A stretch of 22,372 bases of DNA, from positions 1 through 22,372 of the forward strand of contig DGIE01000015.1 in NCBI GenBank assembly GCA_002393025.1, given 5' to 3'. Source of the stretch: Holosporaceae bacterium UBA3830. GTDB taxonomy: Bacteria; Pseudomonadota; Alphaproteobacteria; UBA3830. Under the pieces are notes generated by a model. That model did not search any database. It saw only the letters and a list, made by a program, of their open reading frames with translations, and was not told the DNA's origin. The position numbers and the translations under genes were made by a program. This document shows, piece by piece, positions 1-6,436 of the stretch (position 1 is the first letter of the stretch; each line of letters starts with the position of its first letter).

Positions 1-635
1 TTCAACATCGATACAACTACAGGCATGTCCGCTCCACCAATTGGAACAATAAAGGTAATTCCGAAAATCAAAGACAGTACGGATGTGACAACAAAGTACA
101 GACTGTCTTCAGTAAGAATGAAACCTATGATCGATATTACTATCAGTGCCAATAACGCAGAATTAAAAGCCAACGGAATGGCTCTCCCTTTGTAAATTCC
201 CTTCAATTTCAGGAAAGCAATCACGGATCCGGTAAAAGTCACCGCTCCGATCGCTCCGCCTAATCCTATTTCGAATAAACTCGACGTAAGAATGCGTCCT
301 GCACTGTCGCATATTCCGAACAATTTCGGAGAAAAACAAGCGGCAAAATCAATTAATAGAGCGGACAAACCGACCAAACTGTGAAACCCCGCAACCATCT
401 CCGGTAACTGAGTCATGGAAACTTTTTTAGCAATAAAAATCCCGATACCTCCGCCAACGATCATTGCCAATAAAACCAGTCCAATGTTTGATGTCGAAAT
501 AAAAGCCGCAAAACAGGCCAAAACCATACCGAAAATACCAAACAGATTTCCACACCGAGAACTACTCGCTGATGACAATCCTTTCAACGCGAAAATGAAG
601 CATACCGCTGCGATTAAATAGAGAACATTCACCAT
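1..635 (-). CDS. pntB: NAD(P) transhydrogenase subunit beta, N-terminal part (3' end outside window)
   Basis: Integral-membrane beta subunit of the proton-translocating NAD(P)+ transhydrogenase, which uses the proton gradient to reduce NADP+ with NADH in the inner membrane. The frame is open from the ATG at 635-633 to the left window edge, giving about 211 residues. These are a run of hydrophobic helices typical of the PntB membrane domain, including the family-like stretches MTQLPEMVAGFHSLVGL and FIVPIGGADMPV. The C-terminal NADP(H)-binding dIII domain lies outside the window. The ribosome site AAGGA sits 9 nt before the ATG and overlaps the end of pntAB, so the two are surely co-expressed. 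Recognition is from family knowledge; start and frame are read directly. Confidence 0.93.
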   Translation of the reverse strand, partial: MVNVLYLIAAVCFIFALKGLSSASSSRCGNLFGIFGMVLACFAAFISTSNIGLVLLAMIVGGGIGIFIAKKVSMTQLPEMVAGFHSLVGLSALLIDFAACFSPKLFGICDSAGRILTSSLFEIGLGGAIGAVTFTGSVIAFLKLKGIYKGRAIPLAFNSALLALIVISIIGFILTEDSLYFVVTSVLSLIFGITFIVPIGGADMPVVVSML

Positions 636-651
636 TTACGACAATCCTTCT

Positions 652-960
652 TCACTTTTTTTGAAACATTTTTAACATTCTGTGCGTGACCAAAAACCCG
701 CCGAAAATATTGATCGAAGCCAACAGCACAGCAAAAAATCCGAAAATTTTTGAGCTTGAAAATACACTGCCGGACGCGGCAAATATCGCACCTATGATAA
801 TGACACTGGAAATAGCGTTAGTAACAGACATCAACGGGGCATGCAAAGCCGGCGTTACCTTCCAAACTACATAGTATCCGACAAAACAAGCGAGAATAAA
901 CACCGTTATACTATGCAAACTCTCGGTCGGAACTTGAAACAAACCTTGGATAAATTCCAT
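652..960 (-). CDS. pntAB: NAD(P) transhydrogenase subunit alpha, membrane part
   Basis: Short membrane subunit (102 residues) that supplies the alpha-chain transmembrane helices of the proton-pumping transhydrogenase. Three or four hydrophobic segments are visible, with the family-typical stretch TPALHAPLMSVTNAISS near residues 36-52 and IFGGFLVTHRMLKMF at the end. In many alphaproteobacteria the alpha subunit is split into PntAA (soluble NAD-binding) and PntAB, and this gene matches the latter. It lies 16 nt before pntB and 52 nt after trxB on the same strand, so it probably belongs to a trxB-pntAB-pntB transcript. The soluble PntAA partner is not upstream; it must lie elsewhere or beyond pntB. 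Confidence 0.92.
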   Translation of the reverse strand: MEFIQGLFQVPTESLHSITVFILACFVGYYVVWKVTPALHAPLMSVTNAISSVIIIGAIFAASGSVFSSSKIFGFFAVLLASINIFGGFLVTHRMLKMFQKK

Positions 961-1012
961 CCTGTAAACATCCTTTGCTTTACAAAAATCGTCGTGAGTA
1001 TATCAGAAAAAA

Positions 1013-1924
1013 TTAACTTTCTATAGATAAAAATTTGTCAGCATCAATTGCCGCCTTGCACCCTTGCCCTGCCGAAACTATTGCCTGCCGATAAATCGGA
1101 TCACAAACATCTCCTGCAGCGAATACCCCTCGCACCGAAGTTCTGGTCCCGCTGACAACGATATAGCCAGCCTCGTCCAAATCTAATTTTCCGCTAAAAA
1201 TTGCGGTTGCAGGAGCATGTCCTATGGCGACAAAAATTCCGTCCAGATCAATTTTTCTCAGCTCTCCGTTATTTTCGAGCAACACCCCCGTGACTTTTTT
1301 CTCATCGCCCAAAATTTCCGCAACTCTACTATTCCAAATGACCTCAATCTTCGAATTCTCCATCAATCTGGTCTGCATAATTTTCTCAGCTTTTAAAGAA
1401 TCTCTGCGATGAATCAAAAAAACTTTGCTAGCGAAATTCGTTAAGTAGATGGCTTCCTCGACGGCTGCATTCCCTCCGCCGATAACAGCCACGACTTTGT
1501 TTTTAAAGAAAAATCCGTCACAGGTAGCACATGCAGAAACGCCTTTGTTTTTATATTTATTTTCGCTCTCTAATCCAAGCCATTTTGCATTAGCTCCAGT
1601 TGCCACAATGACTGACCGACTTTCGTAGACAACGCTTGATTCTCCCTTGCAGATAAAAGGCCTGTTTGAAAAATCAACGGATTCAATTACATCATATTCT
1701 ATCTCAACCCCTAAGTTTTCAGCCTGTTGCCTCATTTGCATCATGAGTTGAGGTCCAGTAATCTTTTCGGAAAATCCAGGATAATTTTCTATAAACGAAG
1801 TAATTGTAAGCTGACCGCCATCCTGATTTCCTGTGACTAATTTTACTTTGTATCCTGCTCTTACTGCATAGATCGCCGCTGTATATCCTGCCGGACCGCT
1901 TCCTATAACTAAAACATCGACCAT
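1013..1924 (-). CDS. trxB: Thioredoxin-disulfide reductase
   Basis: Flavoenzyme that passes electrons from NADPH to thioredoxin in the cytoplasm. It has 303 residues from the ATG at 1924. The FAD-binding GSGPAG motif is at residues 8-13, the redox pair CATC at 132-135, the NADPH-binding GGGNAAVEEA near 150, and the C-terminal FAD motif GVFAAGDV with the following YRQAIVSAGQG. Length and domain order are normal for the family. A TTG directly precedes the ATG (1927-1925). The ATG is preferred because GGGAG lies 8 nt before it. A promoter-like pair lies about 160 bp upstream. Downstream genes are the transhydrogenase subunits, which would supply the NADPH this enzyme uses. Confidence 0.96.
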   Translation of the reverse strand: MVDVLVIGSGPAGYTAAIYAVRAGYKVKLVTGNQDGGQLTITSFIENYPGFSEKITGPQLMMQMRQQAENLGVEIEYDVIESVDFSNRPFICKGESSVVYESRSVIVATGANAKWLGLESENKYKNKGVSACATCDGFFFKNKVVAVIGGGNAAVEEAIYLTNFASKVFLIHRRDSLKAEKIMQTRLMENSKIEVIWNSRVAEILGDEKKVTGVLLENNGELRKIDLDGIFVAIGHAPATAIFSGKLDLDEAGYIVVSGTRTSVRGVFAAGDVCDPIYRQAIVSAGQGCKAAIDADKFLSIES

Positions 1925-1927
1925 CAA

Positions 1928-2350
1928 ATCAACTCCCGTTACACAAACCGATCATATCAAGTTATTTTGATAAATGAAATGCTAAGAAAAGATAGCAATA
2001 CCGCTAAAAAGCCGTCCAATAACGATAAGGAGAAAGAAACATAGAAACAACCTCATAACAGTATCAACTATCCGAACCTATTATATAATTTCGAACTTTT
2101 TCTTTGTCAATATCTAATTCACAACCTCTCACAAAAATAAACTAAATTCTCACACGAACAAGCTCATTTAGATAAAAAATCAACTTATTCCTGGTAACTT
2201 TGTGCTGAACCTTCTGTATCAATTAATATAAGAAATTTCGAGTCCCATTTATTAGTTTTTTATATTTTAATTTCTGCCACAACTATCTCACTATCAGTTA
2301 CAAACACAATCTTCGTGCTTCCCAGTAAAATTACGGGATTCCTTTAATTT
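1928..2350. other. Long intergenic region between cas1 and trxB
   Basis: About 420 bp without a gene, the longest such gap in the window. It lies directly downstream of cas1, where cas2 and a CRISPR array would be expected in a complete type II locus. I see no direct repeats of CRISPR type, no tRNA and no cas2-like reading frame. Two short minus-strand frames have protein-like composition (2260-2343, lacking a start codon, and 2064-2222, with one internal amber), which could be remnants of lost genes or chance. The candidate trxB promoter is in the left half. Confidence 0.5.
2080..2110 (-). promoter_or_regulatory. Candidate sigma-70 promoter for trxB-pntAB-pntB
   Basis: On the minus strand a perfect TTGACA (2110-2105) is followed after 17 bp by TATATA (2087-2082), or after 19 bp by a perfect TATAAT (2085-2080). 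It points toward trxB with a leader of about 150 nt. The leader contains a 24-codon hydrophobic open frame (from an ATG near 2058) without a convincing ribosome site. The match to consensus is strong, but no transcript evidence is available. Confidence 0.5.
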
Positions 2351-3253
2351 TTACAGTATTTTCGGAAATTCGAGCAAAACTTTTTTGCATTCAAAACTTT
2401 TTACAAGACTATTTACAAAAATGTGCATCGCTTCATTAAGAGGAACTTCCCCCTTTTCAATCCTTACTGGATAAACAATAATGCGAGCCAATCTCCTTTT
2501 TATTTCCGGAGACAACTCGACAAATCGAGAATTTTTCAATCCTTTCATCTCTTCCAACACAAATTTATCTGCTATTGGACGAAATGGTTCGATTAAATCA
2601 TCAACTAGTGGCATAGTATTAGTTTTTGAACAATGTTTTATTCCTAAGAAAGGAAGCAATCCCGCTCCGACAACAGATCGTGCCACCATGGATCGCAAAA
2701 CTATGTAAGAATAATTCAATAAAATATTAATATCGATTTTTTCACGATCTCGTACAAAATCATTTCCAAACAATTCCTTAAAATATATGCGTGCAGCCTG
2801 AGCTTCGTTATTTTTTGAATCATCGCTTAATGTTGTTTTTGATAACTGCTTTAATCTCTGCACTGCACCATTTTCCGGGTCCAGATCCTCTAATACCGAA
2901 GCCTGGTTGTTAATTTTTTGCGTAATAATCATCTTCCATAAATTTTTTTTCAATGGAACAGAGGCCATAATCTGCCAATTTATCCTCTGAGAAATCAGCC
3001 AGTGTCCCTGACATGATAATGTTATTGCACTGGGATTATATTTCTTATCGCAAAAGATAATATTCCCCCCACTCTCACATATAGAAATCAGAGAATTTTT
3101 TGAGAAAATCGTATCATGCGCAGACACAACAATTGATAAAACCATGTCCAACGGAACTTGCTTCTGCTCGGCCTTATTCATAATACACAAAAAACCATGC
3201 TTCACTGATAAACTGAATCCATCAGAGCTTATTTCTATAATTTGTTTATCCAT
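2351..3253 (-). CDS. cas1: CRISPR-associated endonuclease Cas1, type II family (orphan)
   Basis: Cas1 is the integrase that, with Cas2, inserts new spacers into CRISPR arrays. This 300-residue protein has the normal length for type II Cas1. The metal-binding triad is intact: E150 (in NNEAQAAR), H207 (in GIKHCSKTN) and E222 (in VDDLIEPFRP), at spacing almost identical to the E149/H205/E220 of Streptococcus pyogenes Cas1 (family knowledge). The DDLIEPFRP block is characteristic of subtype II enzymes. The start ATG is preceded by AGAAGGA at 11 nt. No cas9, cas2, csn2 or repeat array is in the window: a glycosyltransferase lies upstream and trxB downstream. It may be a relict of a lost system, part of a scattered system, or a protein with another DNA-processing role. 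Confidence 0.92.
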   Translation of the reverse strand: MDKQIIEISSDGFSLSVKHGFLCIMNKAEQKQVPLDMVLSIVVSAHDTIFSKNSLISICESGGNIIFCDKKYNPSAITLSCQGHWLISQRINWQIMASVPLKKNLWKMIITQKINNQASVLEDLDPENGAVQRLKQLSKTTLSDDSKNNEAQAARIYFKELFGNDFVRDREKIDINILLNYSYIVLRSMVARSVVGAGLLPFLGIKHCSKTNTMPLVDDLIEPFRPIADKFVLEEMKGLKNSRFVELSPEIKRRLARIIVYPVRIEKGEVPLNEAMHIFVNSLVKSFECKKVLLEFPKIL

Positions 3254-3292
3254 TTTTCTTTTTCCTTCTGACTTAGTCTTAGCCCGGTTTGT

Positions 3293-3325
3293 ATTGTACC
3301 AAAAAAACTATAATATGGTTACAAT
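3293..3325. repeat. Imperfect inverted repeat upstream of cas1
   Basis: ATTGTACCA (3293-3301) and TGGTTACAAT (3316-3325) form an inverted repeat with one bulged base around a 14-bp AT-rich centre, 40-72 bp before the cas1 start. It may be an operator in the cas1 promoter region. Its ATTGTA...TACAAT ends also resemble the partly palindromic termini of many type II CRISPR repeats, but only one copy exists here, so that comparison is speculative. Confidence 0.35.
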
Positions 3326-3396
3326 AAAACTCATCCGTTGACACTACTTCATTTCGAAACGAGAAATTTAATTGGAATTATAGCTTAAAATATCGA

Positions 3397-4677
3397 CTAC
3401 TTCTTGGTCTCTCTTTTCATCACCTCAACCATCGTATCCACGCACTTGTCCCAAGAAAATTTTCGGGTACGTTCCAACCCTTTTTCGCTGTTCGCTTTTC
3501 TCAACTTAGGATTAAAATAGTATTTCTCATATGCTTCAATATGCTGTTGATCGCTGTTCCAGTTTATTAAAATGCCTGCATCGCCGACAACCTCCGGCAA
3601 AGACGAGTTATTCGAGGTAATTACAGGACATCCACAACTCATTGCTTCCAGCGGAGGCAACCCGAATCCTTCGTACATGGAGGTATAGGTGAACCACTCT
3701 GCGCCACTATATAGCGCCGGCAAATCCTCATCGTCAATATATCCTGCTTTTATTATTTTATTTTTATATTCACCAAAACCTTCAATATCTCTATACAGTT
3801 TTTCAAGAAATGAACTTAAATTACCTCCTCCTAACACAAAAACCATATCCTCAATGTCGTTCTTTTTCAAAAATTCGACAAAAGTACAGGCGGTCCGTTG
3901 CAAATTCTTCCGTGGATCCGGAGAACAAAGGCTGAATACATACTTCATGCCTTTCGGAATATTATACTTTTCCTTCACTGTTTCTATATGCATCAAACTC
4001 GGTCTGAAATGCTCATCACACGCCAGCAATGTAGTCGTAATCTTATTAGGATCTATTTGAGGGTAATGCTTCAGGAAATCCTTCCTGGTATACTCCGAAT
4101 TTGTAAAATAATAATCGTCATGGTTCAATGTCTTACATAAATCATACAACCAGTTTCCGGGTTTCCAATCTCTTGCTTTATATTCCGGAAGTAACAATGG
4201 TATTAAATCATGCAAAATCACAAACTTCTTAGTTTTAACTTGATTGGGAATTAGATAAGCCGAAGATAAAAAAGCATCATATTCCCCGAAATTACACTTT
4301 GGTCTTAAGGCGGATACCAACTTAAAAATGGGGGAAAAGACTGCCTCAACTAATCCGAACAAAATATTTTCTAAACGATGATTTTTCACGGATGCGATTT
4401 TTTTTAGAAATTTTATCTTACTGTAAAACTCAAAAAATTTGCTTTCATTTATTTTAAAGTCAAACCGTGCCTGCGGAATTTCTTTGTCCAACACGTGCTC
4501 GATACAATGAAAATCTGACGGTTTACAAGTCAAACTGAGATCAACATCTGTTCTCTCCCAAAGTTTTTTCAACACGTTCAAAGTGACAAAAAAAACGCCA
4601 CTACGCAAACCACTTTTTTTTAAACCATTTTTCAGAAGAGTAACGTCGTACACCAGCTTCAATTTTCCCTGAGCCAT
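3397..4677 (-). CDS. GT4-family glycosyltransferase
   Basis: Retaining GT-B glycosyltransferase of 426 residues, expected to transfer a sugar from a nucleotide donor to a surface polysaccharide or lipid carrier in the cytoplasm. The C-terminal donor domain carries the EX7E signature E336-GFGLPPL-E344, followed by SCGCPVITSNNSSLPEVVGDAG (shown in parts: SCGCPVIT and LPEVVGDAG), typical of GT4. The N-terminal half contains the common HDLIP turn (156-160). It resembles WbaZ/MtfB-type mannosyltransferases in general layout, but donor and acceptor cannot be read from the sequence. It starts 9 nt after the nucleotidyltransferase and belongs with the PMI-PMM fusion to one sugar-activation unit, so mannose or a derived sugar is a reasonable donor guess. 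Confidence 0.85.
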   Translation of the reverse strand: MAQGKLKLVYDVTLLKNGLKKSGLRSGVFFVTLNVLKKLWERTDVDLSLTCKPSDFHCIEHVLDKEIPQARFDFKINESKFFEFYSKIKFLKKIASVKNHRLENILFGLVEAVFSPIFKLVSALRPKCNFGEYDAFLSSAYLIPNQVKTKKFVILHDLIPLLLPEYKARDWKPGNWLYDLCKTLNHDDYYFTNSEYTRKDFLKHYPQIDPNKITTTLLACDEHFRPSLMHIETVKEKYNIPKGMKYVFSLCSPDPRKNLQRTACTFVEFLKKNDIEDMVFVLGGGNLSSFLEKLYRDIEGFGEYKNKIIKAGYIDDEDLPALYSGAEWFTYTSMYEGFGLPPLEAMSCGCPVITSNNSSLPEVVGDAGILINWNSDQQHIEAYEKYYFNPKLRKANSEKGLERTRKFSWDKCVDTMVEVMKRETKK

Positions 4678-4686
4678 CTCACAAAC

Positions 4687-5115
4687 TCATTTCCACTTTT
4701 CTAAAATCCAAGACGAAGAATTTGCTTTGTTCTCTCCACCAACACCGAATTCTAATTTGACACTATACTTTTCACAGACCGGACCCTCCGGAATATTCAT
4801 CTTAGTACGATCTCCTCCATTTGCAAATATCAACTCATCATTAGGGTATTTTTCTCGAGCCAATCGAATTCCATCACTTGCTGAACCGTCATCATCATTA
4901 AATCCAAAAGCTTCAACTACCCCTTTGATATTTTCACAAATTGTCTGCCGGGTTTTGAATTCCATAAAATTTTTTCCTTTTTTTCTGCAAAGCCAAGCGT
5001 CTGAATTCAGTAAAAGAATAACCCCATCTGACTTACTTGCAGCATCTTTAATCATACCGATATGTCCCTCGTGAATAGGGTCAAAACCTCCGCTAACTAT
5101 ATAATATTTGCTCAT
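4687..5115 (-). CDS. HIGH-type nucleotidyltransferase (cytidylyltransferase-like fold)
   Basis: Small protein (142 residues) of the cytidylyltransferase-like superfamily, whose members join a nucleotide to a phosphorylated small molecule with release of pyrophosphate. The N-terminal nucleotide-binding motif is GGFDPIHEGH (9-18), with H15 and H18 as the HxGH histidines. NANGGDRT-like residues near 98-103 match the downstream GGD loop seen in RfaE C-terminal and glycerol-3-phosphate cytidylyltransferases. The substrate is unknown; heptose-1-phosphate, glycerol-3-phosphate or another sugar phosphate are possible. It sits between the PMI-PMM fusion (76 bp upstream) and a glycosyltransferase (9 bp downstream), so a sugar-1-phosphate substrate fits the context. 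It is not a ManC-type guanylyltransferase, which has a different fold. Confidence 0.75.
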   Translation of the reverse strand: MSKYYIVSGGFDPIHEGHIGMIKDAASKSDGVILLLNSDAWLCRKKGKNFMEFKTRQTICENIKGVVEAFGFNDDDGSASDGIRLAREKYPNDELIFANGGDRTKMNIPEGPVCEKYSVKLEFGVGGENKANSSSWILEKWK

Positions 5116-5191
5116 GTCTCTCCTCTTTAATTTAACAAATCGTCACATCAAATTGCAAACCTGTATCATTGCGACACAACACTCTTAGCCT

Positions 5192-6262
5192 TTATTTCTT
5201 TTTCAAGAATCTCAAAGTATCTTCAGGTCCGTCTACTGCTACGACTTCAGCATTGCCAAGCTTCAGCAAAGCTTGAGCCAAGCTGTAGTCATTTCCCCCT
5301 TCTTTGGTACGATCCCCGATAAAGAAAATCTTAGCACATGGATACTTTTCTCGTACCTTCGCTGCAACTTGTTCTTTCCCGAGTCCGTGAGGAACTATAT
5401 CTATGCTGATATTTCCTCCGACAGAGATATCATACTGTGGGTATAACTCCGATAACTCCTTTGCTATGCGAACGCGCTCCTGATGTTGGTCATCCCATTT
5501 TTTGTAAGCGTTGCGCTGATCGTGGGAACAATTACGTCCCAACACACTGAAATTCAGCATTCCTTGTCTACGCTCAATATAGTTATCGAACAGTTGTCCC
5601 TCATATTTCGTATTTTTCCGATAGTTTTCCAGGCGTCCTAATAAATCCGCCCCCGGGTTGAAATCATTTTTATAGATTAATTTATCCTTGACATAAAACT
5701 CGTTTCCCATGGAGCAAAACAAACCAGCGATCTCATCCAAAATAAATTTTGGCATTTGTTCGCGTACTTTTTTCAGATCCGATCCAGAAACCACATAGAA
5801 AATATTTTTCCGTATAAAATCTAAAAAGATCCCGGCAAAATCATCTGTCATCGGCAGGCGGGCAGGAGTCAAAGTCCCATCCATATCTGCCAAAAAAACA
5901 TTTTGGTCTCTTCCATAAATGTCCTGATACCGAACTATATCGCTTTCATCGAGAACATCTCCCAACTGAATCTCTCTCACCCGCAGCTGTTTGTTACCAG
6001 CATTCCTTAGCCGGTGAATCGCTCCTACGGGAATTTCAACCGTCTGCCCCTCCGCATAAACTGCAACATTCTCTCCAACCGTTACCTCGGCAGAACCTTC
6101 GAGTATCTCCCACTTCTCGGAACGATATTTGTGGGACTGTAACGATAAACACCCACCCACATTAACTGAAATTGTTTTCTTGATAAAATTCTCACCAACT
6201 TCTTCGACTCTCCACCATCCCCATGGACGCTCGCCTTTCTCTCCGAGCTCATAATTATTCAT
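5192..6262 (-). CDS. Bifunctional mannose-6-phosphate isomerase (cupin) / eukaryotic-type phosphomannomutase (HAD) fusion
   Basis: A 356-residue two-domain protein. Residues about 10-118 are a type II phosphomannose isomerase cupin like the C-terminus of ManC/AlgA: RPWGWW (12-17), LSLQSHKYRSEKW (39-51), IPVGAIHRL (77-85), ending ESDIVRYQDIYGR. Residues about 122-356 match eukaryotic phosphomannomutase (PMM1/PMM2), a HAD enzyme: nucleophile motif DMDGTLTPAR (D126, D128), RRQGMLNFSVLGRNCS (231-246) with R243 and R250 spaced like the PMM2 substrate arginines, GGNISIDIVPHG (282-293) and GDRTKEGGNDYS (316-327). Together it could turn fructose-6-P to mannose-6-P to mannose-1-P. In the cupin the usual HxH is H44-K-Y46, so one metal histidine is replaced, which leaves isomerase activity uncertain. 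GAGG lies 8 nt before the ATG. Confidence 0.88.
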   Translation of the reverse strand: MNNYELGEKGERPWGWWRVEEVGENFIKKTISVNVGGCLSLQSHKYRSEKWEILEGSAEVTVGENVAVYAEGQTVEIPVGAIHRLRNAGNKQLRVREIQLGDVLDESDIVRYQDIYGRDQNVFLADMDGTLTPARLPMTDDFAGIFLDFIRKNIFYVVSGSDLKKVREQMPKFILDEIAGLFCSMGNEFYVKDKLIYKNDFNPGADLLGRLENYRKNTKYEGQLFDNYIERRQGMLNFSVLGRNCSHDQRNAYKKWDDQHQERVRIAKELSELYPQYDISVGGNISIDIVPHGLGKEQVAAKVREKYPCAKIFFIGDRTKEGGNDYSLAQALLKLGNAEVVAVDGPEDTLRFLKKK

Positions 6263-6281
6263 TTAATATCCTCAATATTCA

Positions 6282-6301
6282 ATGAGGTAAATATACCTCA
6301 T
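6282..6301 (-). promoter_or_regulatory. Perfect hairpin in the leader of the PMI-PMM gene
   Basis: ATGAGGTA (6282-6289) and TACCTCAT (6294-6301) form a perfect 8-bp inverted repeat with a 4-nt loop, 20 bp before the start codon. On the minus-strand transcript the 3' arm ends in CCTCA, which could instead pair with the TGAGG of the ribosome-binding site 8 nt downstream. The two pairings exclude each other, so it may be a translational switch. It could equally be an operator. Confidence 0.4.
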
Positions 6302-6382
6302 ATTAAATTCTGTTTCTACAAATTTTTGATGTTTTAACAATGCTCTTTGTTCTTCTGTACATAGAATTTTCAAATTCACTAT

Positions 6383-6412
6383 TTGGTTAAGAAAACTCAA
6401 CTATGCTAAAAT
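6383..6412 (+). promoter_or_regulatory. Candidate promoter for ffh
   Basis: TTGGTT (6383-6388) and an extended -10 TGCTAAAAT (TAAAAT at 6407-6412) with an 18-bp spacer, ending 24 bp before the ffh start codon. It may also drive the downstream acyltransferase gene, which follows ffh by 3 bp. Confidence 0.45.
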
Positions 6413-6436
6413 AGCCTGCAAAAGGGAGAGATTAAA

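Noticed and set aside
1983..2058. A 24-codon hydrophobic open frame in the trxB leader (minus strand, ATG near 2058)
   Set aside because: No convincing ribosome site and a length easily reached by chance; not supported as a leader peptide or small membrane protein.
1928..2350. Possible CRISPR array next to cas1
   Set aside because: No direct repeats of 25-40 bp at regular spacing are visible here or on the other side of cas1.
3338..3377. A perfect TTGACA at 3338-3343 on the plus strand
   Set aside because: No -10 box lies at 16-19 bp and no plus-strand gene follows.
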